The notes beneath the pieces are model-generated. The model was not told the DNA's origin and ran no database searches. It saw only the letters and a list, made by a program, of their open reading frames with translations. DNA of 64,000 nt, taken from positions 186,001 to 250,000 of the forward strand of contig KV918828.1 in NCBI GenBank assembly GCA_002049455.2, written 5' to 3'. Made by a program: the position numbers and the translations under genes. Position 1 is the stretch's first letter. Each line of letters starts with the position of its first letter. Positions 32,871 through 45,045 of this stretch are shown here, piece after piece. Source of the DNA: Porphyra umbilicalis (Eukaryota; Rhodophyta; Bangiophyceae; Bangiales; Bangiaceae).

Positions 32871-33591
32871 GAATTCCCAGGCCTTTAGGACAGGGTGCTC
32901 TCAAAGTGTAGTGATGCACACATATACTTAGATCAAGGGACTTGCTCTCCGTTTCAGAGGTGGCAGTCTGCATTCGTGGCCTCAGGGATCTGAGGGCGTG
33001 TCAGTGTTGGAAGGGTCGCGATGACGCTAAAAAGCGAATAGAGTTACGTGGCTGAGAAGGACTGTCCTGCCACAGGGTTCACTGGGCCCGGACGGCGCCT
33101 GCCCCAGTGCCCCCTCTACCGCCCCGAGTTGCGCGCGGTGACCGCGCGCAGCGACTTCCGGGGCTTGACGCGCCCACGGTGACCCGCGGGTGATCGTGCC
33201 TGCGCGCCGTCTTCTGTTGCGGCGGCGCGTCGGCGGTCGCTGACGCCATCTAGCGGCGCGGTTTCAGGCGCCTCGTCGCGCGGCGATCAGTCCCATCCGC
33301 CCGCCCGTGCGCCGTTTTGGCCGCCCTGCCCGCCGTGCGCAGGTGCGCTGCGCGGCGGAGTGACGGCCTCGCCCGTGGGCGCCGCGCGACGCCGGCGGGC
33401 CGCCGCGGCTGCGGTGGCGGAGGCGGCACCTCTTTCCTCGCCCGACGCCCCCCGCACCACGGCAACGTGGCTGTACGTGCGCCAGTGCGCGCTCGCGGCC
33501 ATAGAGCCGGCCGGCGTGCCCGGCGTCAATGCGTCGCCGAGCGCGCCACCGCCCTGAAGGCCAGGGTATTGCACGCACGTGCCTGGAATTC
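32871..33591 (-). repeat. Dispersed repeat R1, copy b (721 bp, inverted relative to copy a)
   Basis: The complement of this stretch aligns with 9956-10665. Here the ends are clean: GAATTCCCAGGCC at the left and GGCACGTGCCTGGAATTC at the right, giving short terminal inverted repeats. The GC-rich middle has open frames on both strands but no recognised protein. Confidence 0.65.
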
Positions 33592-33733
33592 TCACTCGAG
33601 AAAGCGCTGTGGTCCCAACGGCCATGGCGGCGACGCCCAACCACCCCCAAGACACCCCAGCAATATGGTACAGAAAATCCCCGCCATATGATTGGGAGTG
33701 ATTTAGAGCAAACCTAGCAATGTCAAAGGACTA

Positions 33734-34361
33734 TGGTGCGTGTCCCAAAAATGAGACATCGCGGTTTTTTCTTTTTTTCTCGGCCCACTGGCCTTCTGCA
33801 ACGGTCCGATAATGTAATGTGACCCACTCGGTCCCACTGTGGTTCCAGAACGGCCCCTGACAGTGTTCGCGGAGGCGGCACCTCCTGACGTGTCATGGGG
33901 TATAGTGTCATTCATTGCAGCTTCGACAGGTGACGACCACGCGCCCCAATCAAATGCACGGATACTAGAGCAGGCATGTGCTGACAGTTCGTGCACGAAG
34001 AAAAGGGCACGACCTTACCAATAAAAACGTGAAAAAGACCCCCATGTAGCCCCCTGTGAAGAAAACACGATTTGGGACACCCCTCATCGAAGCTCCAGTT
34101 AGCACATGAGCTTTGGCGTTGCAAACCTGTAACCCCAAGAACCTGAAAAAGACTGGCTCCAAGATCGGGGCTATCTGAGAGGTCCACAGAACAGTGCCCA
34201 CAGGCGGGTACTAAGGAGTTGTCAGCCAAGAACGCGTCGGGAGAGGCTCTTTCCATGGAGGCCAGTCGAGAATTTTCTCGTACCCCACCCCACCTGCCCC
34301 CGTGCAGTGATGTGTCAGTCCTTCAGAAAACGCGCATGTCTCATTTTTGGGACACGCACCA
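33734..34361. mobile_element. Tc1/mariner-type MITE inserted in Harbinger copy 1, 628 bp
   Basis: Terminal inverted repeats are perfect for 26 bp, starting TGGTGCGTGTCCCAAAAATG, and continue imperfectly. TA flanks both ends (33732-33733 and 34362-34363). Harbinger copy 2 has the uninterrupted site ggacTAtcctt at 43940, so the insertion is directly proved by a filled/empty pair. The interior has no convincing transposase. Confidence 0.95.
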
Positions 34362-35104
34362 TATCCTTAAAATCTCAATTGGGCTTGCGACGTGGCGCCC
34401 CCTCACGGGCCTCCTATTGTAGGGTCCTGAAATGGGCCATATGTGCAATAGAGTTACTCCGTACCGGGCTACTTTTCCATCGATAGTCCTCCGTGTTGGT
34501 GGGCGGTCCGTGGCCCAATCCCTTGGAGTAAACTTTCCGCGGAATCTCGGAGCCTCTGAGGTGGGGCGATCCGCGAGATCCGCTGCAGATTGCGGTCGAC
34601 AGGCCGACGAAAGGCAGCGATCGTTTGACACGATGCAGACACGAAGCACATGTATGACACAAAGTGAGAGATCGTCGTTAAAAACGTCGATTGAGCGCCA
34701 CATGGCGGCGCCACGGGCTGCCACGGCACACGGCGAAGGTATTCTCCCAGCCAATGGTACTCTCGCCAGAGAGAAATCGCTGAGAATCACAATGAAAAGT
34801 GAGACGTATTCTCCCCCGGCCCACACCACGGAGCATGGGAGCCGCACGTTGGCACGGATGTCTCAGATGATCGACCGGCATTCGAGTGATCCGCCCCAGA
34901 ACGAGTGTCGTGGGCCTCGAGATCGAGAAAAGGAGGCAGATCCAGGGCAACGAGTCTTGGCCTGAGATCCCTGTTTGTGGCTCTCTGTGATGCGGCGCTG
35001 CCGTACCAGCTGTTGCATACAGCTCGAGACTGAAAAATGACAAGCACCTGGGAGGACAGCTCAAAGTGGCGAGCGCAGAGGCGCGCCAAGACTTTTCGTG
35101 GCCG

Positions 35105-35830
35105 CCCGCCACACATCGCCCGGGCAGGGCCCACCACCAACAGCTGGGAGCGTGGTGGTGCCCCCCCGCCACACCCCCTCCCCAGCAGGGCCCACCACCA
35201 ACAGCTGGCAGCGTCGTGGTGCCCCGCCGCCACACCCCCTCCCCAGCAGGGCCCACCACCAACAGCTGGCAGCGTCGTGGTGCCCCCCCGCCACACCCCC
35301 TCCCCAGCAGGGCCCACCACCAACAGCTGGCAGCGTCGTGGTGCCCCGCCGCCACACCCCCTCCCCAGCAGGGCCCACCACCAACAGCTGGCAGCGTCGT
35401 GGTGCCCCCCCGCCACACCCCCTCCCCAGCAGGGCCCACCACCAACAGCTGCGAGCGTGTTGGTGCCATCCCGCCACACCCCCTCCCGGCAGGGCCCACC
35501 ACCAACAGCTGCGAGCGTGTTGGTGCCATCCCGCCACACCCCCTCCCGGCAGGGCCCACCACCAACAGCTGCGAGCGTGGTGATGCCATCCAGCCACACC
35601 CCCTCCCGGCAGGGCCCACCACCAACAGCTGCGAGCGTGGTGGTGCCATCCCGCCACACCCCCTCCCGGGCAGGGCCCACCACCAACAGCTGCGAGCGTG
35701 GTGGTGCCCTCCCGTCACACCTCCTCCCGGGCAGGGCCCACCACCAACAGCTGCGAGCGTGGTGGTGCCCTCCCGTCACACATCCTCTCGGGCAGGGCCC
35801 ACCACCAACAGCTGCGAGCGTGGTCGTGCC
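35105..35830. repeat. 60-bp minisatellite of Harbinger copy 1, 12 units
   Basis: Each unit contains gggcccaccaccaacagctg. Sub-variants cluster (ctggcagcgtcg first, then ctgcgagcgtg), showing ordered expansion. Copy 2 has six units at the same place. Confidence 0.95.
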
Positions 35831-37016
35831 CCACTGTGTCCGACTGTGTGTGGGAAGGGCCGGTCTCTATCGAGTCTCGTGTCCGGCACGCGTCGTGCTG
35901 ACGACGCGACCGAGACACGGCGGCCGCGAACGCCGCCGCGTGGCGGCTTGCCACGCGATCGCCTCGCGTCATGCGCGCGCCGCGGATCGTTTTAGGAACG
36001 ATCCGCAGGCCCTGCTTATGACACCCCGACCAGGCTGTCTGAGTCCACCACTTCCCCCCACCGCGGCCGCGTCGTGCGCTGCTGGCCGTTCGCCCGTCGG
36101 ACATGAGCAGGCCGCGCTGGCGTGCCCCCCCGCAGGCGGCTCGCAGTCCCTAGTGACGGCTGACAGCCGACAGGTGGGCGCGACAGCACTGAGGGACCTG
36201 GGCCAAGATGCCTGGCTGCCGCTTCCGTATGGTCAGCAGTACAGCCACTTTTCATTGGTTGAGGGCGAACCACCATCAGCAGGACAATTTCTCCAGAAAT
36301 CGTGCCTCCAGCTGACTTCCATTTGATTGGCTCATGTCTGCGACCGTTGGAGCCCTCTCTCTGCGCCGTGCCCGTGACCCGTTTCTGGCGCCTTGCTCTA
36401 GCTCGCACCTTTTTCTCGGTCTGTCAGCCTCGGCCTGGGGTTGTCAGCTCTTCGGGCGGGCTCGCACGCGGCAGCCGTCACGCCCCGCATCGTCGGCCTC
36501 GTGCTGAGAAGCGTGGCGGCGGCTGCCGTCGAGGCCCAGCGCAGGCGTGTGGTGGCGGGGCTCGAGGCGACGCGTTTAGTCTTGGGCCCCGCGCGGGCGC
36601 GGGCCACCCCTGGTGCGTGTCCCTGAGGGGGGGGTGTGGATGTGGCGGTGGCGTCGGTGGTGGGGCATACGCTCGCAGGGCGTGCCGTCGTGTTGGAAGC
36701 TTGCTTCGTGCCCCCCACGGTGTGCCGCCCAGCACCCGCCTCTCTTGCGCGGTATCGTCACACCCCCGCCAGCGCCATCGTCGCTGACGCGGCTGCCCGT
36801 CGTGCGCGCGCTTTTTTTGCGCGCCCTTTTTTTGCGGCGGCCGTGCCCTTGACAGCGGCCGGTGCACGGCGGGTTTGGGCTCGAGCTTGCGCGCGCTTTT
36901 TGACTTGCTTTGTGGGCCCCTTCTGGGGCGATACCCCCCCACCACCCCGTTCCGTCTCCCACGTCGGTTTGCCTCTCCCGGGCCCCCCCCCCTCCTTTCG
37001 TGGGCGGCTTCCGGGG

Positions 37017-37060
<44 letters not shown>

Positions 37061-37829
37061 GTGCGGCGGGTGCGGCCACGGCGGGGGCGGCTGCCGCGCC
37101 AGTGCGCGCTTGGCGGCCGCCTGCGCTGCCAGAGGGGGGCACGCGTTGACGCGCTTGGCGCGCGCGCGCTTTCCGTCCGCTTGCCGGTGGTGTGGTGCTG
37201 TGGGCGGCGGCCGCGCGCCGGTGGTGTGGACGGCTGCCGGCGGTGTGGCGGCCGCCGCGCGCTGGTTGTGTGGGCGGCGGCCGCTCGCCGGTGGTGTGTG
37301 CGGCTGCCGCCCGTCGGCGGTGTGGGCGGCGGCCGCGCGCTGGTTGTGTGGGCGGCTGCCGTCACCGGCTGCTGCGGCTGCCGGTCGGTGGTGTGGGCGG
37401 CTGCCGCCCATCGGCGGTGTGGGCGGCTGCCGCGCGCTGGTTGTGTGGGCGGCTGCCGCCCCCGGCTGCTGCGGCTGGCTGCCGCCCGTGGCTCGCGTGG
37501 CCGGTGGCCGCCCCCGGTGGTTGGTCCTCTCCTATTAAGGGGCGGCTGCCGACGCCATGATGTGGGAGAAGAAGCCTCCCGACACCAAGCGGCGGAGGGC
37601 CAAGCGGAGGCGGCAGCGGTGGCGGAACGACGAAGATCGGCGGCTGCTTCGCGACTGGACCGACGCGGTCGCCCCGCACTTGGCGCACTGCCAGTGCGAC
37701 TGCTGCTGCCCGCCCCCCCCACCGCGTCCAGTTCTGCAAGGTGGTCGTCTGCCACCAACCCGTCGACCACCTCCGCCGCCGTGGACGGGCGGCGCGCCAC
37801 CACAAGAACGACGGCCGTGGACGCCGCCG

Positions 37830-38453
37830 CGGTGGACGGGCGGCGCGCCGCCCGACCGTCGTCATCCAAGCCCGCCGCGGTGGACGGGCGGCGCGCCGCC
37901 CGACCGTCGTCATCCAAGCCCGCCGCGGTGGACGGGCGGCACGCCGCCCGACCGTCGGCAGCCAAGCCCGCCGCGGTGGACGGGCGGCGCGCCGACCGAC
38001 CGTCGTCAGCCAAGCCCGCCGCGGTGGACGAGCGGCGCGCCGACCGACCGTCGTCAGCCACGCCGGCCGCGGTGGACGGGCGGCGGGCCGCCCAACGGTC
38101 GGCAGCCAAGCCCGCAGAGGTGGACGGGCGGCGCGCCGCCCAACCGTCGGCAGCCGAGCCCACCGAGGTGGACGGGCGGCGCGCCGCCCAACGGTCGGCA
38201 GCCAAGCCCGCAGAGGTGGACGGGCGGCGCGCCGCCCAACCGTCGGCAGCCAAGCCCACCGAGGTGGACTGGCGGTGCGCCGCCCAACGGTCGGCATCCA
38301 AGCCCGCCGAGGTGGACGGGCGGCGGGCCGCCCAACGGTCGGCAGCCAAGCCCGCGAAGGTGGACGGGCGGCGGGCCGCCCAACGGTCGGCAGCCAAGCC
38401 CACCAAGGTGGACGGGCGGCGCGACGCTCAACGAGCCGCCTCCAAGCCCGGGT
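37830..38453 (+). repeat. 48-bp coding tandem repeat, about 13 units
   Basis: The units carry gtggacgggcggcgcgccgc and ccaagcccgc blocks and keep a 48-bp period, so all three frames stay open. Copy 2 has about ten units (47179-47658). Internal variants (gcggtg, gcagaggtg, accgaggtg) show block duplication. Confidence 0.9.
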
Positions 38454-40483
38454 CGGTGGACGGCGGGCGGCCCGTCGGTAGGCCAGCAACCAGGGCAGGA
38501 GCGACCGCTAAGCCCGCCCAGGTGGCCGGGGGACAACCCGCCGCCACCCGACGAGCGGCGGCCGAGCCCGAGGCCGCCGGGGCGAGAACACCAGTAGAGG
38601 CACCCTCTGTCACTGCGGTCGGGGCTGCGGCTGCCGCCACCCCCGCGCTGTCCCTCTTTGGCAAGCGGCCGCCCCGGCAGCAGTGGGCGCAACCTGCCGT
38701 CCGCAAGCGGCGCTTCGTCCTCATTCGCACCCCTGAGGATCGGGCGGCTGTTCATCGCACCTCGGTCGCCGCCGCCTCTGCGGCTGCGGTCGCCTCCGCC
38801 GAGGCGGCGGCTACTGCGACTGCAGCGGCAGCCGAGTCGGCGACCGCGTCGGCGAAGTACCGGGCGGCGGTCGCCGCCGCAGCGCGGGCCAAAGTTGAGG
38901 CCACCAACGCGAGTGTTGCTGCGACGAAGGCGGCGCAGGCTTCGAGCAGAGCGGCGGCGGCCTTGGCGTACGTACGAGGACGGTACTTGGCCGCCGCCAA
39001 CCCTGGTGGTGCCGCCGCCGCCTCTGCCGCTGCCGCCGCTGCCGTCGGTCGGCCGGCCGCCGCCTCTGCCGCTGCCGCCGCTGCCGTCGGTCGGCCGGCC
39101 GCCGACTCTGTCGCTGCCGCCGCTGCCGTTGGTCGGCCGGCCGCCGACTCTGTCGCTGCCGCCGCTGCCGTTGGTCGGCCGGCCGCCGACTCTGTCGCTG
39201 CCGCCGGCGCATCCGGTCGGCCGGTGGCCGACTCTGTACCTGCCGACGGTGCTGTCGGTCGGCCGCCCGTCAAGCGCCGCACGGGTGGCCGTCCCCCCTG
39301 CCGCCAGCGACCCGTCGCCGTGCCGGCGCCGCGCCCTTTAGCGAGTATGGGGCGCGGACCAGCGTGGACGATGGCTGAGAACGATGCATTGATCAAGGCA
39401 TGGCTTTATCGAGGCGAACAACCCAATCCATGGGGACCGACCAGTCAGGCAAGGACTTTTGGCGGCGGGCGCTGACGGGCTGGCTGCAGCTGCTCCGCGG
39501 AGAGCCGGGCGCCGCGGCGCGGGAGCAGCGGGGGTTTGACGCCATGAGGAAGCAGTGGGCCAAGATCGTGGCGGGCGTCATGGAGTTTTCCAGCTGCGTG
39601 GTGCAGCGCGCCTGTCCAAGCCGACGGGCATGCCCACACCCGACCTCATCAACTGTGCGGAGGGCTCTACTGCAGCAAGCAACATCTACAGTCGCATCCG
39701 CGGCGACCACGAGGACGACGTCGCCAAGGGCAAGACCACTAAGCGGCGCAAGAAGCAAGTGTCGTGCCCCTGGGCACATTATTGGGAGCAGCTCAAGGAT
39801 CAGGACCGTTTCAAGTCGGCGGCCGCTGCCTTTGCTTCAATCCAGAAGAAGGCCGCCGACAAGCAAGTGAAGTTGGCGGCAAGGGCGCGGCCGCCGCTGG
39901 TGTGGATGGCGGCGGCGACGCCGCGGAGCAGCAGGCTGCCGACGGCGACCCGGCACCGGCGGCCGCAGCGAAGGCGGCCGCCGGTAACAATGCTGGCGGC
40001 GCACCGGCGGCGGTCGACGTCATCGACAGTGACGACGAGCCGTGGGGGGACCGCCCTCTTGGTACCAAGGCGGCCAAGCGTGCCCGTGCCGAGAACATTT
40101 TGGATGACCGCACGATCGGCCGCGTCGCAAGCGCTGTGGAGAAGCTTGGCGACGCGACGGAGCAGCGGACCATGATGATGGCATTCAGCCAGCCCTTCAT
40201 GCGCGAGACGGCGATGGGGGCGGCGTACTGGGCGCATCAGACGCAGAAGATGATGGCCAAAGAGGGCATCAAGGTGTCTCGTGGCGAGCCGGCCGCCGCC
40301 GGGGGGGCGTCGGGCGACGCCGCCGACGGAACTGGTGGCGCGGCTCCCCCCCCGCTGGTGCGGCGGCCGGCGGGTCACCCGTTGACGACGTCTCGGCGTC
40401 TGGGGAAGCAGCGGTGTCCGAGGCGATTAAGGTCATCGCCGTCGACGGCGACGGCGACATCTTCCTGGTTCCATCAGGCAATA

Positions 40484-40484
40484 N
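40484..40484. other. Single N: assembly gap or ambiguous base
   Basis: Harbinger similarity stops exactly here and unrelated sequence follows. The N therefore probably marks a join of unknown size rather than one unread base. Confidence 0.8.
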
Positions 40485-42860
40485 GCGGCTAGGCGTCATG
40501 CTCGCCAGGTTGCCATCTTGAGCGGGCTCCTCGAGCATGCCCAGCTCCCCAGGTTCAAACCACGGATCAGAACCGGCACCATCATATCCTCTGAGGTGTA
40601 TCGAGTCGCGCGCCCGGTCAATCACAGGCGCCACATCAGGCAAGAAGCCGCACCGTAGGGGACGAGAAGGGCCCCGAGGGGGGGGCCTACTGCTGCCCGC
40701 CATGGCTATGAGCACGGCGGAGGCAGGAGGTGGGTCCGGCGGTAACAAAACGCACACACAAGCAAATCGCAACACGCTAGTACTGGCAGGAAGCGCACCG
40801 ATGAGGAGCACGGCCGGGGACACAGCACGACAGAGGTCGCACGGCGGCGTGGATGGCGGTCCGCACCGCGGCCACGGTGGGCCTCGACCCCCACTGCCTC
40901 CATTGTGCGGAAATGGCGTCTGCCCCGCAGGACCTGCGCGGAAGGTTCGCATTTACCGACTTTTGCGAAACCCGATACCGTTTACCGATCGGAATACCGA
41001 TTTACCGATTTTGTTACAGATATTGGTATATATCAAATACTGCTATTTAATTTATATTGTGTTACCGAAATCCGTCCATTAACATCTCATACAATTGCAC
41101 ATCGTCCGTCCGCACGGACTGTGCTCAAGGTGCGCGCTGTCCCTGCGAGCCCGTGTCGAAGCCGTTGTGAGTCAACATGCCGTGCCATCTGAACGAACGA
41201 GCCCATGCATTTGTACGTTCCACAGCCCGGTCTACTCCTTGTTCGGTCCGTCATCGTGGTCGGCTGCATGGAAAAAGAGGATGCAGTCGCGAGGGGTCTG
41301 TGCACTGGGAAAGGCAGATGCGGACAGTAGAATGGGCTAGCATGTGTCGGATGCGGTGCAGGGAGCGTTGGGAACTACGCACAGTAATGCCAGCGCGCAC
41401 AGTCTCTGGCAAACGTGATGAATGCTGCAGGATGCGTGCATCGGACCTCGTTGCAGACACGCGCGGGGCAGCGTTTTCCATCCCCGCTGCGGGTCTCTGG
41501 GGGTGCTGTGCCAGTCCAACATAACTGGGCTGACTGACCAGTGGCCGATTGTCGCCTGCGGAAAAACGTAGCACAGCTGGGAGCGCTGATGATGAGTTAT
41601 TAGCGCCTTTAGTTTACCGAGTTCATACCGACGCTTTTGGTTACCGATAGCGATCGGTATACCGAGGGTTACCGATTTCGTTTACCGATCGAATTTATCG
41701 AGATGCCAACCTTACTGCACGGACTACTGGTCTCTGCTTCCCACGCTCAGGCCCCCAATCAACCTACGGACGACTGCTGTCTTTTGGATCGACCCCCGCT
41801 GCCCCCACTGTGCGGATATGGCGCCTGTCCCACAGGCCCTGCGCGGACTCCAACGCCCAGGCCCCCAATCAGCACACGACGGACGACTGTCGTCCTCTGG
41901 GTCGACCCCCACTGCCCCCATTGTGCGGGAAATGGAGCCAGCCCCACAGGCCCTGCGCGGACTCCTGGTCAAGGCTCCACACGCCCAAGCCCCCAATCAG
42001 CCTGCCGACGACTGCTGTCCTCTGCTGGGACCCCCATTGCCTCCATTGTGCCAAAAATGGGGCCTGCCTCAAAGGGCCCTGCGCGGACGGTTGGCCAGGG
42101 CACCCCAGGCCCAGGCACCCAGACAGCTTGCCGAGAAGTGCTGCCCTGTACAATGCCGTCAACTGCTGCCCCCGGGCGGAACCCACCCCACGCGAGCACA
42201 ATGCTGAGGGCCTTCAGAGATAGCTGACAGAGTCGGATTGAAAAGCTGATGCGTGGCCTCATGCGTACAGTACAGTGAATACAGTCGTTCTCTCAAATTT
42301 CCGGCACTCCATCTGTTTCAGACCGGCCTCAACGGCCCCGCAGAGGTGAGTTTAAAACAGTTTGGCGACAATTAAAGTGCGAGATACTTGAGATCTAAAT
42401 TCACATTCACATGATATTGACTCTCCGATGGCGCCCTTTTTGGAAAAGTCCTGGGCAGCAATCTTTGTGCAGAGCTCGACCTCGCGTGCCAAAAGGATGT
42501 AAATTCTGGACTCAGTAAGCAACAGCTGGATTTTGATCGTCATGGACGCAAGAGCCAACGGTCACGGACTGCTTGGTGACTCTGACATGTGGCCGGAAAG
42601 CGCTCTCATACTGTACCCCCGACGCCACCCGCTGCCCTTTCAAGGAAACCCCTGTGCCCCCCGCACCGGCCCAGCCTGGACGGACTCGAACACAAAAGAT
42701 CGAGGCGTCAAAAATGGGTCGCACCTGTAAATGGCTCACCGCTGATCGTACATGCTGCAATGTCAACGATGAAAATGAGTGTGGACAAACACCGGCGTTT
42801 CAGGCCTTCGCAGAGTGCAGCTTTCTCTCTAGCAGAGCTTCAAGCCCACGGCTCATGCGG
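40485..42860. other. Intergenic region with repeats, no gene recognised
   Basis: Clusters of TTACCGA-type motifs at 40946-41010 and 41612-41700 bracket an AT-richer stretch. That stretch may be an insertion, because the sequences on its two sides (about 40870-40940 and 41745 onward) belong to the same tandem family. No protein domains were found. Confidence 0.45.
41745..42120. repeat. Tandem repeat, about 115 bp unit, three to four copies
   Basis: Each unit has caggcccccaatcagc, a gacgactg block, gacccccactgccccca ttgtgc and caggccctgcgcgga. A further unit-like piece is at about 40870-40940. The Cys/Pro-rich readings are repeat artefacts. Confidence 0.8.
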
Positions 42861-42867
42861 CAATAGA

Positions 42868-43030
42868 AGTTGGCCGCGCTGCGGTCGCTGCGCGATCGCG
42901 ACGGTCTCACCGCGCGGCCATTTGACCAGCAGCCCAGTCGTGTCCCACATGATGCCTGGTCAAATGATGGGCCCCAACATGCCCAACCGAGCGCAGGGGA
43001 CCGCGACGGCGGCATGAGCGGGCCGCCCAG
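42868..43030. repeat. Satellite with 248-bp unit, left piece
   Basis: A partial unit with catttgaccagcagccc, ggtcaaat, ggccccaacatgcccaaccg and gggccgcccag blocks. The hAT-like element interrupts it at 43031. Confidence 0.75.
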
Positions 43031-43805
43031 TAGGCATGGGCAATCGATAAATTGATATCGGTAGATACCGATTATATCGGGCCAAACTTCGTAATCGATT
43101 AGATATCGATTTTACCTCGTCAAAATGGGGTCAACCTATTGTGGAGTAGGTGTGTTGCACAACCTGCCGCGGCCAGTAGTTGTCAAGTCTCGAGCCACAA
43201 ATGTGTCACTCCGAGAGGAAGTCTGGCTTTTTCGATCGCACCTTGACACGAGCCTACCGATGACCTGTCTCGCCAGGTCTCGCACCAGCCTCGTCGTTGA
43301 CGCTTTTCAGGGCAATGGCGCGTCTGACGCGTCCCCAGCTGTGCCCATGTCATCTCGGATGAGGATAAAGCGAAATGACCTCACGCTGCTGCCTTTACGA
43401 CTCGCCCCCGTGGAACCCCGCGCGGGCCACGACCATGGCAGGACAGTAGCGCAACCCCAAATTTGTACGAGGTTTGTCGGTCACGCACGCTACTCGTGCT
43501 GGGGCCGACCTTACCTTCACGTCGGTGCCTGCAGCGGTGGCGAGATCGTCTGCAGGACCTGTTCTGGTACCACACAAGACTTACGTTGTGCCCCGACGGC
43601 GGAGCGCGGATGGGCACGGGTGCCTCATTTCATACAGAGGGCATTGCGCAAAAAAGCAATCCTTTGACAACCGCAAACGGGGAGGAACTCGCACATGAAT
43701 ATACACTTCTCCATAATTATGAGCAGATCGACATCAAATCGATAATCAGCTGTGACTGAAACAGACTCATTCGATTGAGGGGAGTCTTCCGATTTCCCAT
43801 CCCTA
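43031..43805. mobile_element. hAT-like element in the satellite, 775 bp
   Basis: The ends TAGGCATGGGCAATCGATAA and the inverted TAGGGATGGGAAATCGGAAG share 15-16 of the first 18 bases, the usual hAT start. The 8 bp before it (CCGCCCAG) and after it (CAGCGCAT) differ in three places. They align to the same 8-bp site in uninterrupted satellite units, which continue with tggc after it. It is therefore an old insertion. A 180-codon ORF (43125-43667) has no recognised domain. Confidence 0.75.
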
Positions 43806-43909
43806 CAGCGCATTGGCGGCCACGCCACGCACCGTGGAAACTGGCGGCCACAGCGGACCGCAAGCAACCGGGGCGGTGCACCGCGCGGTCATTTGACCAG
43901 CAGCCCCCA
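43806..43909. repeat. Satellite with 248-bp unit, piece between hAT and Harbinger
   Basis: The satellite unit continues with accgtggaaactggcggcca and ends at ccgcgcggtcatttgaccag cagccccca, where the Harbinger target TGA follows. Confidence 0.85.
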
Positions 43910-44699
43910 TGAGAGCAAACCTAGCAATGTCAAAGGACTATCCTTAAAATCTCAATTGGGCTTGCGACGTGGCGCCCCCTCACGGGCCGCCTATTGTAGG
44001 GTCCTGAAATGGGCCATATGTGCAATAGAGTTACTCCGTACCGGGCTACTTTTCCATCGATAGTCCTCCGTGTTGGTGGGCGGTCCGTGGCCCAACCCCT
44101 TGGAGTAAACTTTCCGCGGAATCTCGGAGCCTCTGAGGTGGGGCGATCCGCAAGATCCGCTGCAGATTGCGGTCGACAGGCCAACGAAAGGCAGCGATCG
44201 TTTGACACGATGCAGACACGAAGCACATGTATGACACAAAGTGAGAGATCGTCGTTAAAAACGTCGATTGAGCGCCACCTGGTGGCGCCACGGGCTGCCA
44301 CGGCACACGGCGAAGGGATTCTTCCAGCCAATGGTACTCTCGCCAGAGAGAAATCGCTGAGAATCACAATGAAGAGTGAGACGTATTCTCCCGCGGCCCA
44401 CACCACGGAGCATGGGAGCCGCACGTTGGCACGGATGTCTCAGATGATCGACCGACATTCGAGGGATCCGCCCCAGAACGAGTGTCGTGCGCCTCGAGAT
44501 CGAGAAAAGGAGGCAGATCCAGGGCAACGAGTCTTGGCCTGAGATCCCTGTTTGTGGCTCTCTGTGATGCGGCGCTGCCGTACCAGATGTTGCATACAGC
44601 TCGAGACTGAAAAATGACAAGCACCTGGGAGGACAGCTCAAAGTGGCGAGCGCAGAGGCGCGCCAAGACTTTTCGTGGCCGCCCGCCACACATCGCCCG

Positions 44700-45045
44700 G
44701 GCAGGGCCCACCACCAACAGCTGGGAGCTTGGTGGTGCCCCCCCGCCACACCCCCTCCCCAGCAGGGCCCACCACCAACAGCTGGCAGCGTGGTGGTGCC
44801 CTCCCGTCACACCTCCTCCCGGGCAGGGCCCACCACCAACAGCTGCGAGCGTGTTCGTGCCCCCCTGCCACACCCCCTCCCGGCAGGGCCCACCACCAAC
44901 AGCTGCGAGCGTGGTGGTGCCCTCCCGTCACACCTCCTCCCGGGCAGGGCCCACCACCAACAGCTGCGAGCGTGGTGGTGCCCTCCCGTCACACATCCTC
45001 CCGGGCAGGGCCCACCACCAACAGCTGCGAGCGTGGTCGTGCCCC
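44700..45045. repeat. 60-bp minisatellite of Harbinger copy 2, six units
   Basis: Same unit (gggcccaccaccaacagctg) as in copy 1, but with half the number of copies and a different order of variants. Confidence 0.95.

Larger units (their letters stand above)
33706..40484 (+). mobile_element. PIF/Harbinger-type transposon copy 1, right part missing at an N
   Basis: The left end GAGCAAACCTAGCAATG is identical to that of the complete copy at 43913 and is preceded by TTA, the classic Harbinger-type 3-bp target. The sequence then follows copy 2 closely, apart from an inserted MITE, repeat-number differences and small indels. At 40484 the sequence has an N and the similarity stops, about 90 bases before the place equivalent to 49582. 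The transposase half is absent, and no matching right end was found nearby. Confidence 0.8.
37557..40484 (+). pseudogene. SANT/trihelix-like partner protein of Harbinger, copy 1, frameshifted
   Basis: The start region MMWEKKPPDTKRRRAKRRRQ is basic and lies just after a TATTAA-containing promoter-like spot (about 37531). The reading frame then shifts at a C run near 37712. About 13 repeats of a 16-residue unit (VDGRRAARPSSSKPAA-like) follow, then an Ala-rich coiled stretch. The DNA-binding core is WTMAENDALIKAWL ... GTDQSGKDFW ... DAMRKQWAKI, as in the Myb/SANT or NAM-associated proteins carried by Harbinger elements. Extra bases (one G near 39432) and indels near 39605 and 39890 break the frame. 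Where copy 2 has a TGA, this copy still reads Trp (DDEPWGDRPLG). The protein would bring the transposase to the element ends. Confidence 0.65.

Noticed and set aside
37000-37070. Poly-Gly/Ala tract as a coding signature
   Set aside because: The GGC run length differs between the two Harbinger copies and is open in several frames; it is a microsatellite.
40525-40570. B-box-like ggttcaaacc after the N
   Set aside because: No A box or acceptor stem pairs with it; insufficient for an RNA gene call.
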